From JBGAJN01 sp044224905 (GTDB lineage Bacteria > Verrucomicrobiota > Verrucomicrobiia > Limisphaerales > JBGAJN01), in contig JBGAJN010000001.1 of the NCBI GenBank assembly GCA_044224905.1, positions 558,001 through 622,000 on the forward strand: DNA of 64,000 nucleotides, given 5' to 3'. The notes below the pieces were generated by a model, which ran no database searches, had not been told where the DNA came from, and saw only the letters and a program-made list of their open reading frames with translations. Each line of letters starts with the position of its first letter. Position 1 is the stretch's first letter. Both the position numbers and the translations under genes were made by a program. Shown one piece after another: positions 26,744 through 36,130 of the stretch.

Positions 26744-28680
26744 CATTCTGACTCACAAGTCGGCGAATCATTATCTGTCGGCACTGCGGGTTCAGCGGGG
26801 CCGCGTTTCATCCAGATCATTAGAAGCGCGACGTCGGAAGGCGTGACCCCAGAAATGCGGGTCGCTTGACCAATCGTCCGAGGTTTGATGTTCGAAAGTT
26901 TGTGTCGTGCTTCAGTGCGGAGGCTTGGGACTGTGTGGTAGTCCAGCCATTCAGGAATCATTTTTCCTTCCATCGTCTTGAGCTTCTCGACATCGAGTTC
27001 TTGGCGCTCGATGTATCCAGAATATTTTATCTCAATTTCTACCTGTTGAATTACATCATCTGGGAGCGTGGTGTCTCGTTTGGGAAGCTGGGCGTAGGTG
27101 TTTTCAGGGCGTCGCAGCAATTGATTCAGCGTCGTGCCCCCTTCCCTAGTAGCGCTCAACCGCTGCAATTCGTTTTCAATGAGCCGTTTCTTCCTGAGGA
27201 ACACTCGGTAATTACGTTCCGGCAATAATCCGATCTGCTTTCCTAGCTCTGAAAGTCGAAGATCCGCGTTGTCTTGTCGCAGAAGCAGTCGGTATTCAGC
27301 TCGGGAAGTGAACATGCGATACGGCTCGATTGTTCCTTTGGTGACCAAATCGTCGATAAGCACGCCGATATACGCATGATCGCGCTGGAGGACAATTGGC
27401 TCTCGACCTGTTACTCGAAGTGCGGCATTAATTCCGCCAATCAAGCCTTGCGCGGCTGCTTCTTCGTACCCTGATGTCCCGTTGATCTGACCCGCGAGGA
27501 AAAGGTTTCGGCAGACCTTGGTTTCTAACGTGGGGTGAAGTTGGGTCGGAAACGCGAAATCGTATTCGACAGCGTAGGCGGGTCGCATGATCTCCGCCGT
27601 TTCGCAGCCGATGATAGTTCGGACAAGATCGACTTGCACGTCGAATGGCAGACAGGTGGAGAATCCGTTTACGTAGATTTCATCCGTTGCTATACCTTCC
27701 GGCTCCAGGAAGATTTGATGGCGACCCTTTTCCGGAAACTTGACGATCTTGTCCTCAATCGACGGACAATAGCGAGGTCCGACGCCTTCAATGACGCCGG
27801 AGTACATTGGGGACTTGTGGAGATTGGCGCGAATCAGTTCTGCCGTTGAGTCCGTTGTATGCGTGATGTGACAAGGGAGCTGGCCTTGTATTCTATCAAG
27901 GATGGAGCCTCGCGGATAGCGCGATGAACTGGTCGATGAGGACGACTCTTGATCGGGCGTTTGTTCCACGTGGAACAAATCGTCTTTCCAGTAAGTGAAG
28001 TAGGGAACCGGCTCGTCTCCATGCTGAGGTGCGGTTTTGGAAAAATTGATCGATTTGCGTAGCAATCGTGGAGGGGTGCCTGTTTTGAGTCGCCCGAGTT
28101 CGAGGCCAAGCTCTTTCAGCGATGTGGAAAGCCCCATTGCAGCAGCTTCGCCAGCGCGCCCTCCGGATTGCTGTGCGGTGCCGATGTGCATCAGTCCGCG
28201 TAAAAAAGTGCCGGTCGTTATGACGATCGAAGTCCCAAAATACTGCACACCCAGACTGGTCTCCACGCCCGTAATGGTCTGATCTTTCCAAAGTAGGCGA
28301 ACCGCTTGGCCTTGTTTGATATCTAGGTTGGGCTCACGTTCGCAGACCCACTTAAGTCGAAACTGATATGCTTTTTTGTCGCATTGGGCTCGAGGAGCCC
28401 AAACCGAAGGGCCTTTCTTGGTGTTGAGCATCCTGAACTGCAATCCTGTCATGTCTGTCGCTTTGCCCATCTCTCCGCCAAGCGCATCAATTTCGCGAGT
28501 CAAGTGCCCTTTGGCCAGACCGCCAATCGCAGGGTTGCACGACATCTGGCCGATTGTATCGGGATTGATGGTGAGCATGAGCGTCTGACATCCCATCCGC
28601 GCCGCCGCCAGCGCGGCTTCGACGCCTGCGTGACCCGCGCCGATAACTATTACTTCGAATTTTTTAGGATAGGCAAACAT
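26743..28680 (-). CDS. mnmG: tRNA uridine-5-carboxymethylaminomethyl synthase MnmG (GidA)
   Basis: MnmG, with MnmE, makes the cmnm5 modification on wobble uridine of several tRNAs. I place the start at ATG 28680 (645 residues); the open frame continues upstream but the FAD motif begins soon after (VIVIGAGHAGVEAALAAARMG, about residues 9-29). Family blocks follow: MSCNPAIGGLAKGHL, GGRAGEAAAMGLS, RLKTGTPPRL, YCPSIEDKIVKFPE and the C-terminal RISGVTPSDVALLMIWMK. No mnmE is in the window. The final stop overlaps the tail of the shared terminator. Confidence 0.96.
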   Translation of the reverse strand: MFAYPKKFEVIVIGAGHAGVEAALAAARMGCQTLMLTINPDTIGQMSCNPAIGGLAKGHLTREIDALGGEMGKATDMTGLQFRMLNTKKGPSVWAPRAQCDKKAYQFRLKWVCEREPNLDIKQGQAVRLLWKDQTITGVETSLGVQYFGTSIVITTGTFLRGLMHIGTAQQSGGRAGEAAAMGLSTSLKELGLELGRLKTGTPPRLLRKSINFSKTAPQHGDEPVPYFTYWKDDLFHVEQTPDQESSSSTSSSRYPRGSILDRIQGQLPCHITHTTDSTAELIRANLHKSPMYSGVIEGVGPRYCPSIEDKIVKFPEKGRHQIFLEPEGIATDEIYVNGFSTCLPFDVQVDLVRTIIGCETAEIMRPAYAVEYDFAFPTQLHPTLETKVCRNLFLAGQINGTSGYEEAAAQGLIGGINAALRVTGREPIVLQRDHAYIGVLIDDLVTKGTIEPYRMFTSRAEYRLLLRQDNADLRLSELGKQIGLLPERNYRVFLRKKRLIENELQRLSATREGGTTLNQLLRRPENTYAQLPKRDTTLPDDVIQQVEIEIKYSGYIERQELDVEKLKTMEGKMIPEWLDYHTVPSLRTEARHKLSNIKPRTIGQATRISGVTPSDVALLMIWMKRGPAEPAVPTDNDSPTCESE

Positions 28681-28862
28681 ACCGGTATTTCTTCCGCTAT
28701 AGATCCTCATCGCAGTTCTTTAGTTGAAATACAATCACCGTTTCGTTTGCTGGAACGGCGTCGGTCCAGCGATGGATCAACAAGACGCAATGTTCATTAA
28801 ATAAATATACACAATAGACCAGCATGACAAATGCGCGAGAACGCGGTCGTCGTTGGGATCTG

Positions 28863-29849
28863 TCAGGGTTGATACACCCACGAAAAGAAGTGTGACGGCA
28901 CTCCCGATTCGGCTATGTATTTCTCCATTTCTTGAACGAGTTCTGTGACACCCAAGGTCCTCGAGTAGTCGACCGATTGCCCCACTATTTTGCGAAACGT
29001 TGATTCGACGTTTTCGAACCAATTCCCATTGGCCAAAACATTATTACCTTCGGCACGTTTCCGAATACGTGGAATTGCTCGATTGCTCAACAAGAGCAAG
29101 CCCGACGAACCATGCGAATGCTCAACTTTCGCCAGAAACTTTTCCAGTAGAGAGTTGTCGGAAATGGGAGCTGTTTGGGAAAAGATTCGCCGTTCCAAGT
29201 ACGAAAGAGCAGTGAGGAGCGAGGCGACCGTCCGAGGCGGAAGGGTGTTTGGTGGCGTGGAATCTGAATCTACTTCTCTCGCAATGACCGGACTCGTATC
29301 CGGATCCAGCCTGCGTGGAAGAGGCGAAAAACCGAACGCCAGAACCTTTGTCGGAGGGCGTAAATACAGGCCTGCTATGCGCCATCGCCAATTTTTGTTT
29401 TTTGAATCTCGAACAAGAGTTGAAGCCACCTGAACGTGCGGCCGAATGCCCTTTGCCTTCCAAATTGAATGCACGGTCCCCACCGACACGCGCGCGTGTT
29501 CAGCCATCCGTCGAACTGTCCATCGATCTCGTCCTCCATCCGTCTGGGTCGCGAGATTTTCAATAAGTGTTCGCTTGCTCGCGGGCAACGTCGGCTTTCT
29601 CCCGCGGCCTTTGGCGTCCGTCAATCCCTCGAGTCCCAATTCCCTAAACCTCTGTTCCCAGTGCGAGACAACGGGACGATTGACCTTCGATCGCATTGCT
29701 GTGACCGCTTGGCTGAGGCCGGACGCCCTGTGCAGGATTATCCTCGCGCGAACTTTGATTCGCGGGCGCGTTTGGGGATCATTGACCAAACGTTGCAGTT
29801 CGCGGCTCTGTAGACTTGTAATTGGCAGGGTTCGAACGGGGCGCGACAC
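28863..29849 (-). CDS. IS630-type transposase-derived protein with lost catalytic residues
   Basis: The 328-residue frame begins at GTG 29849 and is uninterrupted. Residues 1-140 form the two helix-turn-helix domains of IS630 transposases (ARIILHRASGLSQ; GLEGLTDAKGRGRKP; TVRRMAEHARVSVGTVHSIW). From 150 on it follows the DDE domain: GLYLRPP (160-166), W277 and E282 in NWFENVES, and a C-terminal FFSW like the usual KPFxW. However, where the first catalytic Asp is expected (VDEKSQ) it has G173 in FGFSPL, and where the second is expected (MDNY) it has S255 in LSNR. It is therefore unlikely to transpose, yet the frame is intact. It may now act only as a DNA-binding protein. Alignment is by eye. 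Confidence 0.75.
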   Translation of the reverse strand: MSRPVRTLPITSLQSRELQRLVNDPQTRPRIKVRARIILHRASGLSQAVTAMRSKVNRPVVSHWEQRFRELGLEGLTDAKGRGRKPTLPASKRTLIENLATQTDGGRDRWTVRRMAEHARVSVGTVHSIWKAKGIRPHVQVASTLVRDSKNKNWRWRIAGLYLRPPTKVLAFGFSPLPRRLDPDTSPVIAREVDSDSTPPNTLPPRTVASLLTALSYLERRIFSQTAPISDNSLLEKFLAKVEHSHGSSGLLLLSNRAIPRIRKRAEGNNVLANGNWFENVESTFRKIVGQSVDYSRTLGVTELVQEMEKYIAESGVPSHFFSWVYQP

Positions 29850-29904
29850 ACACTCGATAGTGCCGGACGGAAATAATTCTGTATAGAATATTATTGAACG
29901 GAAG

Positions 29905-30594
29905 TTATGCGCTTTGGCTGCTGGAAACCCAGTTAATTGCGTACCTTAGCAATTCAGCGCCGTCTTTTAGATCCAACTTCTCCCGGATCCGCGTGCGGTA
30001 CGAATCGACTGTGCTCATGTCAAGGTGGAGGTGGTCTGCCATCTGGCGAGTGCTTTGGCCGCGCCCGATCAATTCGAACACTTGAAGCTCTCTATCCGAC
30101 AGGCGATCCATCAGAGAGAGTTTGAGGGCGTGTTCAGGTTGGAAAATCTTGTTCGTGAGTTCAGCGGCTAGGTGTTCGCTCAGATAGACATTTCCGGCAA
30201 GCACCCGGCGAATAGCCGTTACGATATTGCGGGTCGCCTCCTTCTTTGTGATGTAACCCAATGCACCGGCGCGGAGGGAACGTTGGGCATAGAGTGGCAC
30301 GTCGTACATGGAAAGGACGAGCACCCTTAGCCCGGTGAAGCGCAGTTGAATGTCCTTCAGCAACTCCAAGCCGTGCGAGTTCTTCAGGCTCAAATCAACG
30401 ATAACCAAATCCGGCCTTAATTTAGCAATGAGCGCGAGGGCCTCATTTCGATCTTCGGCTTCGCCGCAAACCGTCATGTCCCCTTCGTGCTCGATTACCT
30501 CAGCGACCCGCTCGCGCACCATTGGATGATCATCCACAAGTAAAATGCGCACAGCCTTGGTTCGTGGCGATTCACTTTGCAAAGTGGCTCCCAT
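29905..30594 (-). CDS. NarL/FixJ-type response regulator
   Basis: The 229-residue protein has a receiver domain (about 15-130: LLVDDHPMVRERV, phospho-acceptor D67 in VIVDLSL, Lys in GYITKKEA) and a LuxR-type helix-turn-helix (about 165-225: LSDRELQVFELIGRGQSTRQ, STVDSYRTRIREKL). It ends the downstream side of a kinase gene, separated by 11 bases, and is the probable partner of that kinase. Target genes are unknown; the TonB receptor operon just upstream is the nearest candidate for autoregulation. Confidence 0.92.
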   Translation of the reverse strand: MGATLQSESPRTKAVRILLVDDHPMVRERVAEVIEHEGDMTVCGEAEDRNEALALIAKLRPDLVIVDLSLKNSHGLELLKDIQLRFTGLRVLVLSMYDVPLYAQRSLRAGALGYITKKEATRNIVTAIRRVLAGNVYLSEHLAAELTNKIFQPEHALKLSLMDRLSDRELQVFELIGRGQSTRQMADHLHLDMSTVDSYRTRIREKLDLKDGAELLRYAINWVSSSQSA

Positions 30595-30605
30595 ACGCTC
30601 GCGAT

Positions 30606-33425
30606 TTAAGCAGTACTATTTGGAAAAGCACAGTATATAATGGTTTCACCTTGGTCGCCCTGCCGGTGTTGCAAAGTTCCACGAATCATGCTGGCGCGAT
30701 ATTGCATGCTAAAAAATCCCAGCCCTTTGCTCGTTGGTCGATCTAGCGGAAACGGCTCACCATCATTCATGACGATAAGTTCAATTCTTTGACCGTTTTC
30801 GATGAGCTTGATGACGATATGGCGTGGCTTGCCATGCTTTACCGCGTTATTGACGGCTTCCTGCGCGATACGGAAAACATGATTGGCGACGGCGTCGTTA
30901 TCAATCGAAACCGGGGTCGGGTATTCGAACGAGCACGCCACTTGGCTGCGGCGCCTTACGTTCGCCGCCAGATCTTGGAGCATGGGCGCGAGTCCTTCCG
31001 CATCCAGCGCCGCCAGAAATGCACCGCGGCTGAGCTGGTATGCTTGCTCGGTGGTCTCGTCGATCAGTTGAGCCACCTTCTCAGCATCGGCGACTTCGGG
31101 AAGGGATTTGTCCTCCAGCTTGCGCATTAGCATGTTTGCCGTGAAGCCGGCACTCACCAACATTTGGCAGATGCTGTCGTGCACATCCTGGCCAAGGCGG
31201 TTCCGTTCACGGTCACTGATCTCGAGAATTTCCTTTTCCATCCGCTTGCGATCGGTGATGTCCCGTTGGACCGTGGCGAAACCGACGATTTCGTTCGTCG
31301 CCGGGTCTTTGATGGCGAACGAACTCACTTGCACATCGATGCCGTGGCCAGTTTGGAAATGACGAAGTTGATATTCGCCTTCCCAGTGACCTCCGGCCTT
31401 CATTGCCGGCACCTCCTGATCGTGCGAAATCTGCCGGGACGTTTCGGTCAAGAAGTCGTGAATATGCCTCCCGCGAAGATCCGAAATGCTGTTCAGCCCC
31501 ACGAGCTTCAGCCCAGCCTTGTTGACGAAAAAGACCTCTTCGCTCAATGAAGCCATGGCAATAAAATCCTGACTGTTCTCGATCAACGATACAAACTTCT
31601 CGCGCTCGGCTTCGAACTGTTTCCGGTCGGTAATGTCCAGCACGGTTCCGAGATAGCCGGTCGACTCACCCGCCGAGTTCCGGAGACATACGGCTTTGCC
31701 GTGAACCCAGTGCACGTTGCCCGTTGCGTCAGTCATCCGGTATTCGATGCTCGAATCCTTTCCATCCGTAATGGTTTGCTCCCACGAAGTGAGCACGCGA
31801 CTGGCATCTCCGGGATGCAGCGCCCGCGTCCAACCGTCACCAAGAGCCGCTTCGGGCGGCAGACCGGTAATATTGCACCAGGCACGGTTAACGAAGCGGC
31901 ACTTACCGTCGGGTGCGCTGTGAAAAATTCCGATCGGCGCAAACTCAGTCAAGGTGCGAAAGCGTTGCTCACTTTCAAGCAACTGCTGCTCCGCCAGATG
32001 TTGCACCGTCACGTCGCGGCCAACCGCGAATAATTCATGGGTTGCCGGAGCGGGGGATGGGCATGACCAGGAGATTGTTCGCCACGATCCGTCCTTACAG
32101 ATGCAGCGCACCTCGAAACCTACTAGATCCTCTCCGGATAGCAGCATCCCAAAGCGCTGCAGCGTTTGAGGTCGATCATCGGGATGGATGAATTCGATCC
32201 ACGGTTTGCCGATGACTTCCTCGGGCGCGTATCCAAGAATTCGCAGTGACGCTGGGTTGATGCGTTTGATGTGTCCGTCCAAGCTGGCGATGCAAAGCAA
32301 ATCAAGCGAGAGATTGAAGAACCGATCGCGTTCCTCCTCAGCCTGCTTTCGTTCGGTGACGTCTTCCGCGATACCAGCGATACGGAACACCTCGCCTTTG
32401 TCGTTGCGCACTGGGAAAGCGCGATCACGAATCCATCGCATCGAGCCGTCCGGCCTGACAATCCGATACATCTCATCGTATTCGCCCACCGCTTGCTGCT
32501 TCGACGCTGCCGCGAGAACCCGCGCGCGGTCATCGACATGGATGGCCTCGGCCCAAGACATCGGTGATTCATACAGGCTCGCGCAAGAACGGCCCCAGAT
32601 CGGTTCGTATCCCGGGCTGATGTAAATCATGCGATCCTTCTTAACGCCGGTCAGCCAGAACACCTCCCTGATGGAGTTCGCCAACTGCTTGAATCTTTCT
32701 TCACTGGTCGAAACGGCTTCGTCGCGGATTTGAATCTGTGCCAGCATCTGATTGAAGCTCTCGACTAATTCGCCGACCTCATCGTGGCTCGCCGCTTGGG
32801 CGCGGAGTGAAAAATTCTGTGTTTCTCGTACTGCTCGAGTCACCTGTGCGAGCTTCAGCAGTGGCTCGGAAATGAAGCGTTGTAACTTTCCGGTGAGGAA
32901 CCATGTAGCTAGCAGGGAAACGGTGGAAACGAGCGTGAGAATTCCCAAATAGGTGAGCATCCGCTCGCGCAGTTCGCCCAACGAAGCGCGAATCGCAACG
33001 AAACCTACCGTCTGACCGTCCTTCGATTTGATCGGACTGAAAACCACCACCGCGCCTTTCTCGATGCGATGTTCTTTGTAGGGACGGGCCGGCAAATTGA
33101 GATCCACACCATCGAGCGGATGTTGGTAGCTCGCAATAACTTTTCCCGAACCATCGAGGACATACGCGCACGCAACCTCCGGGCGAATCTTTAAATGGGA
33201 CATCGCCTCATTTACCGCCGTTGGATCATCGAACGCGATCGCTGCCGTGCCTGTGTCGGCCACGATGGCCGCGTTGGCCTCCAAGCTCTCGATCAGAGTT
33301 TGTTTGAAACGAAACAGTTCGTAGGTGAAAAGGGCTCCACCCGCCAAGAGCAACGCGGCGCTTGCTGTTAGAAAAAACGTCAGCGTCAGCTTGCGTTGGA
33401 TTGGCAGATCACGAAAGGGGCGCAT
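30606..33425 (-). CDS. CHASE8-HAMP-multi-PAS sensor histidine kinase
   Basis: In 939 residues the order is: membrane helix (about 12-35), periplasmic CHASE8-type sensor (about 36-155; AAIVADTGTAAIAFDDPTA), second helix (about 158-180), HAMP (about 180-235), four PAS domains (about 245-365, 370-490, 495-610, 615-735), then a HisKA_3 dimerisation domain with the phospho-accepting His in GQDVHDSIC and a HATPase_c domain. It is a NarL-type kinase with its response regulator next to it. CHASE8 is the sensor found in the diguanylate cyclase YfiN, and the next gene upstream encodes YfiR, which binds YfiN. This suggests YfiR acts on the kinase here. Confidence 0.88.
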   Translation of the reverse strand: MRPFRDLPIQRKLTLTFFLTASAALLLAGGALFTYELFRFKQTLIESLEANAAIVADTGTAAIAFDDPTAVNEAMSHLKIRPEVACAYVLDGSGKVIASYQHPLDGVDLNLPARPYKEHRIEKGAVVVFSPIKSKDGQTVGFVAIRASLGELRERMLTYLGILTLVSTVSLLATWFLTGKLQRFISEPLLKLAQVTRAVRETQNFSLRAQAASHDEVGELVESFNQMLAQIQIRDEAVSTSEERFKQLANSIREVFWLTGVKKDRMIYISPGYEPIWGRSCASLYESPMSWAEAIHVDDRARVLAAASKQQAVGEYDEMYRIVRPDGSMRWIRDRAFPVRNDKGEVFRIAGIAEDVTERKQAEEERDRFFNLSLDLLCIASLDGHIKRINPASLRILGYAPEEVIGKPWIEFIHPDDRPQTLQRFGMLLSGEDLVGFEVRCICKDGSWRTISWSCPSPAPATHELFAVGRDVTVQHLAEQQLLESEQRFRTLTEFAPIGIFHSAPDGKCRFVNRAWCNITGLPPEAALGDGWTRALHPGDASRVLTSWEQTITDGKDSSIEYRMTDATGNVHWVHGKAVCLRNSAGESTGYLGTVLDITDRKQFEAEREKFVSLIENSQDFIAMASLSEEVFFVNKAGLKLVGLNSISDLRGRHIHDFLTETSRQISHDQEVPAMKAGGHWEGEYQLRHFQTGHGIDVQVSSFAIKDPATNEIVGFATVQRDITDRKRMEKEILEISDRERNRLGQDVHDSICQMLVSAGFTANMLMRKLEDKSLPEVADAEKVAQLIDETTEQAYQLSRGAFLAALDAEGLAPMLQDLAANVRRRSQVACSFEYPTPVSIDNDAVANHVFRIAQEAVNNAVKHGKPRHIVIKLIENGQRIELIVMNDGEPFPLDRPTSKGLGFFSMQYRASMIRGTLQHRQGDQGETIIYCAFPNSTA

Positions 33426-33437
33426 GTGCAGTCGTGG

Positions 33438-33980
33438 TTAACGCGGTTCGGATTTCACAATGACTGCGAGTCGCAGCAATCGCGAACTCAGCTTGAGTTT
33501 TGCCGCCTTGGCTCGACCATCGTTAATCTCAAAGCGAACGTGGGCGTTCTCCTTGATAAAATTAATCATGCCTCCACGATGGGCAAATCCCTCGCTCTGC
33601 CCGACGGTCAAAGTCGGGCGGTTAGCGAGGTGCGTGAAAAGATCACTGAGGCGCTCCTTGTCCGATTCGGTCGTAAATAAAAGGTGGCAGTCTCCGATGT
33701 CGGCCAGCTTGTTGCACACCCGAACGGACACGTTTCGGTCCGCGATTTTTTTTCCCTTTACGGTCTCCTCTAGAATTCTTCCAAACGGGTTCTTGCCGTA
33801 AACCACGATTACAAACGATTGATTGTTGTTGGTGAACGCATTCGCCGGCCAATCTGCGAACTTGGCAAAGTTGTAGAGAAACGCGGCCTTCACTTGGTAC
33901 TCCGGGGCGATGACTTCCTGAGCACGTGCTGCGGGAACACTCAACCCGATGAGTGTAATCGCAGCCAACAAGCGAAGCAT
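33438..33980 (-). CDS. YfiR-family periplasmic protein (DUF4154)
   Basis: I place the start at ATG 33980, where a Sec signal begins (MLRLLAAITLIGLSVPAARAQ); the frame stays open further upstream but would overlap the receptor gene. The mature part has the YfiR pattern: EYQVKAAFLYNFAKFADWPA, then VVYGKNPFGRILEE, a pair of Cys (RVCNK and GDCHLLF) and the C-terminal VGQSEGFAHRGGMINFI. In Pseudomonas YfiR is a redox-sensitive periplasmic repressor of the CHASE8 cyclase YfiN. Here it is 12 bases from a CHASE8 kinase and downstream of a TonB receptor. Confidence 0.88.
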   Translation of the reverse strand: MLRLLAAITLIGLSVPAARAQEVIAPEYQVKAAFLYNFAKFADWPANAFTNNNQSFVIVVYGKNPFGRILEETVKGKKIADRNVSVRVCNKLADIGDCHLLFTTESDKERLSDLFTHLANRPTLTVGQSEGFAHRGGMINFIKENAHVRFEINDGRAKAAKLKLSSRLLRLAVIVKSEPR

Positions 33981-34086
33981 GTAGCTTCGCGTCTGCTGCA
34001 GCAATATGGCACGTGCAGTATCCACAAAATAGCGGCCCTCCCGTGGGCCCTCCCGATCACTCACTAAAACCAAAAAGAAACTGAAA

Positions 34087-36117
34087 CTAAAACCGAATCG
34101 ACAGTTTCCCAAAAATGCTGCGCGGCACCTCGGTGCGAGGTGCCGTATTGGAAATCGGTACTGATTCGGGGTGTTGGTTGTCCAGCAAGCTTTGACCGAT
34201 CAGCGCGAGTTCGACGTTCTTGGTCGGGCGCCACGCGATCCGCAGATCTAGTGCGACATAGCTGGGAACTCCCGTTGCTTTCAGGTTGTCCACGTAACTC
34301 ATCGTGGAGTCGAATTGAACGTCACCTGGCAGATCGATCATGGATCGCAGCGCGAATTGATGTTGCGGGTCGCCACCTTCAAAAAGCGATTCGGTCGGGA
34401 ACGCACCAATTCCTGCGGGATGTACGAAGATCCGCAGATAAGTGTAATTGGCGCTCCATTGCCACCAGTCGGCGATCTGCGTTTTGGCGGAAACTTCCGT
34501 GCCGTAGCTTTCGCCCTTCAGCAAGCTGGCGGAGTAAAGCGTCGCCACCGCGGGTGCAAGCGTGGCCCCCGGCTCCACCGTACGCAGATGGCGATACTCA
34601 TTGTAGAACGCGGCGATATCGAGGGAGAACTGTTTGCACGGAATCACCCGGTAGCCGAGTTCATAAGCCATCAAGTCTTCAGAGCGTTGCGAAGGATCGC
34701 CGCGTAATCCGGCGTAAATACCAACGCCCGCGGGCCGGAGAATGCTGACGTCATCTTCGGCCCGCGACGGAGTCCGCACTGCGCGGGACACTGCGGCCCA
34801 AAGGGTCTGCCGTTCGTTGGGAGTCCATGAGAGGCGCGCGGATGGTTGCGCTTCGAAGCCCGTATAGTCGTTATGCTCGAATTTGGATCCGATCGTTAAG
34901 TGAACGCGATCTTGAATCAGTGTGATTTCATCCTGCACGAACGAGCTGAACAAGTGCACGTCGCGGGTCGTGGAATCAAACCCCAATGCGAAATTGGTCC
35001 GCATCCGGTCGCCGGTCCAGCGGTAGCCCAATCCCCAAGTGATTTCTTGTATGCTGCCGAGACCGAATCGGTGTTGCGCGTCGAAGTCGACCATCTGACG
35101 CGATTCCAACGGCACTGCGTTTTCACGCTCGGTGCGGTCGTAATAGAGTTGAACCTTTAGTTCCGATTCCGGACTGAACTCCCGCGTCCAACGCCCGAGA
35201 ACGTTCTGGCCCGCAAAGCGGTCGTTGTAGTTCACCGTCTCGAAAAATTGCGGCAACGGCAACGCGGTCGTTCGCGTTTGGTGTTCGCGACCTTCGTAAA
35301 GATCACCTTGAAGGGTAAGATGATTTTCTTCGGCGGGGTACCAATCGACCCGGAATCCCCCTTGTTCCTTGCGCCAGGAATCGCCGGCATCCCCGCCGGT
35401 TGTCAGTTTGAAATCATCGCGGTCCGTGAATTTTCCGTAGACCCGATAGTAAGCGTTCGAACCCAGCTGGCCTCCGTAGCGAACGCTACCGAACGCGCGC
35501 TCCAAATTTCCGCCGCCGCCGCTGGCAAGCAAGCCCTGCGTTTCACGCGCGCTTTTCGTCGTAATGTTGATGACGCCGTTGACCGCATTCGCACCCCACA
35601 AGGTTCCGCCGGATCCGCGGATGACCTCAATGCGGTCGATGTCTTCCAGTACTGTATCTTGCGCGTCCCAATACACACCGGCGTTCAATGGTGTGTAAAC
35701 GCTGCGCCCGTCCATCAACACGAGCAACTTGCTGGCGAGTTCGCTGTTGAAACCACGCGAAGTGATCGCCCAGGTGTGCGAATCCATGCGGGCGACCGAT
35801 AACCCGGGAGAATTGCGTAACGCATCCGCGATCGAGTTGGCGCCGGAGCGGTCGATATCCTCCTCCGTCAGGACATGAATCGCCGTTGCTGAACTGAAAA
35901 GGCTCTCCGCATGTTTCGTGGGCGAAGTGACTTTAATGTTCATCAACTGCTCAGGCGTCAGTTCCGCGAAGTCGGCTGGCCGGTTCAGCGGCCGCGCGGC
36001 ACTTGGCTCCGCACCGAGGGCGTGACGCGTCGTCATGGACAGCACTGCCGCGACCGCGACGTTTCCCAGAAGTCGGACGAGCGATCGTTTGGATTTGGAC
36101 GGAATAGTTGTCGACAT
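34087..36117 (-). CDS. TonB-dependent outer-membrane receptor
   Basis: The start at ATG 36117 gives a 676-residue protein with a signal region (about 10-35). A TonB-box-like area and plug domain follow: SSATAIHVLTEEDIDRSGANSIADALRNSPGLSV, RGFNSELASKLLVLMDGRSVYTP and VIRGSGGTLWGANAVNGVINI. The remaining two thirds show alternating barrel strands and a C-terminal Phe (KLSIRF) as expected for an outer-membrane protein. There is no N-terminal signalling (STN) domain. It heads the probable transcript receptor-YfiR-kinase-regulator. The ligand cannot be deduced; the plug resembles colicin I/iron-type receptors. Confidence 0.92.
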   Translation of the reverse strand: MSTTIPSKSKRSLVRLLGNVAVAAVLSMTTRHALGAEPSAARPLNRPADFAELTPEQLMNIKVTSPTKHAESLFSSATAIHVLTEEDIDRSGANSIADALRNSPGLSVARMDSHTWAITSRGFNSELASKLLVLMDGRSVYTPLNAGVYWDAQDTVLEDIDRIEVIRGSGGTLWGANAVNGVINITTKSARETQGLLASGGGGNLERAFGSVRYGGQLGSNAYYRVYGKFTDRDDFKLTTGGDAGDSWRKEQGGFRVDWYPAEENHLTLQGDLYEGREHQTRTTALPLPQFFETVNYNDRFAGQNVLGRWTREFSPESELKVQLYYDRTERENAVPLESRQMVDFDAQHRFGLGSIQEITWGLGYRWTGDRMRTNFALGFDSTTRDVHLFSSFVQDEITLIQDRVHLTIGSKFEHNDYTGFEAQPSARLSWTPNERQTLWAAVSRAVRTPSRAEDDVSILRPAGVGIYAGLRGDPSQRSEDLMAYELGYRVIPCKQFSLDIAAFYNEYRHLRTVEPGATLAPAVATLYSASLLKGESYGTEVSAKTQIADWWQWSANYTYLRIFVHPAGIGAFPTESLFEGGDPQHQFALRSMIDLPGDVQFDSTMSYVDNLKATGVPSYVALDLRIAWRPTKNVELALIGQSLLDNQHPESVPISNTAPRTEVPRSIFGKLSIRF

Positions 36118-36130
36118 TGAGTGAAATGGA

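Noticed and set aside
28681..29904. A complete IS630 insertion sequence.
   Set aside because: I could not see matching terminal inverted repeats or TA duplications around the transposase-like gene, and its catalytic residues are replaced.
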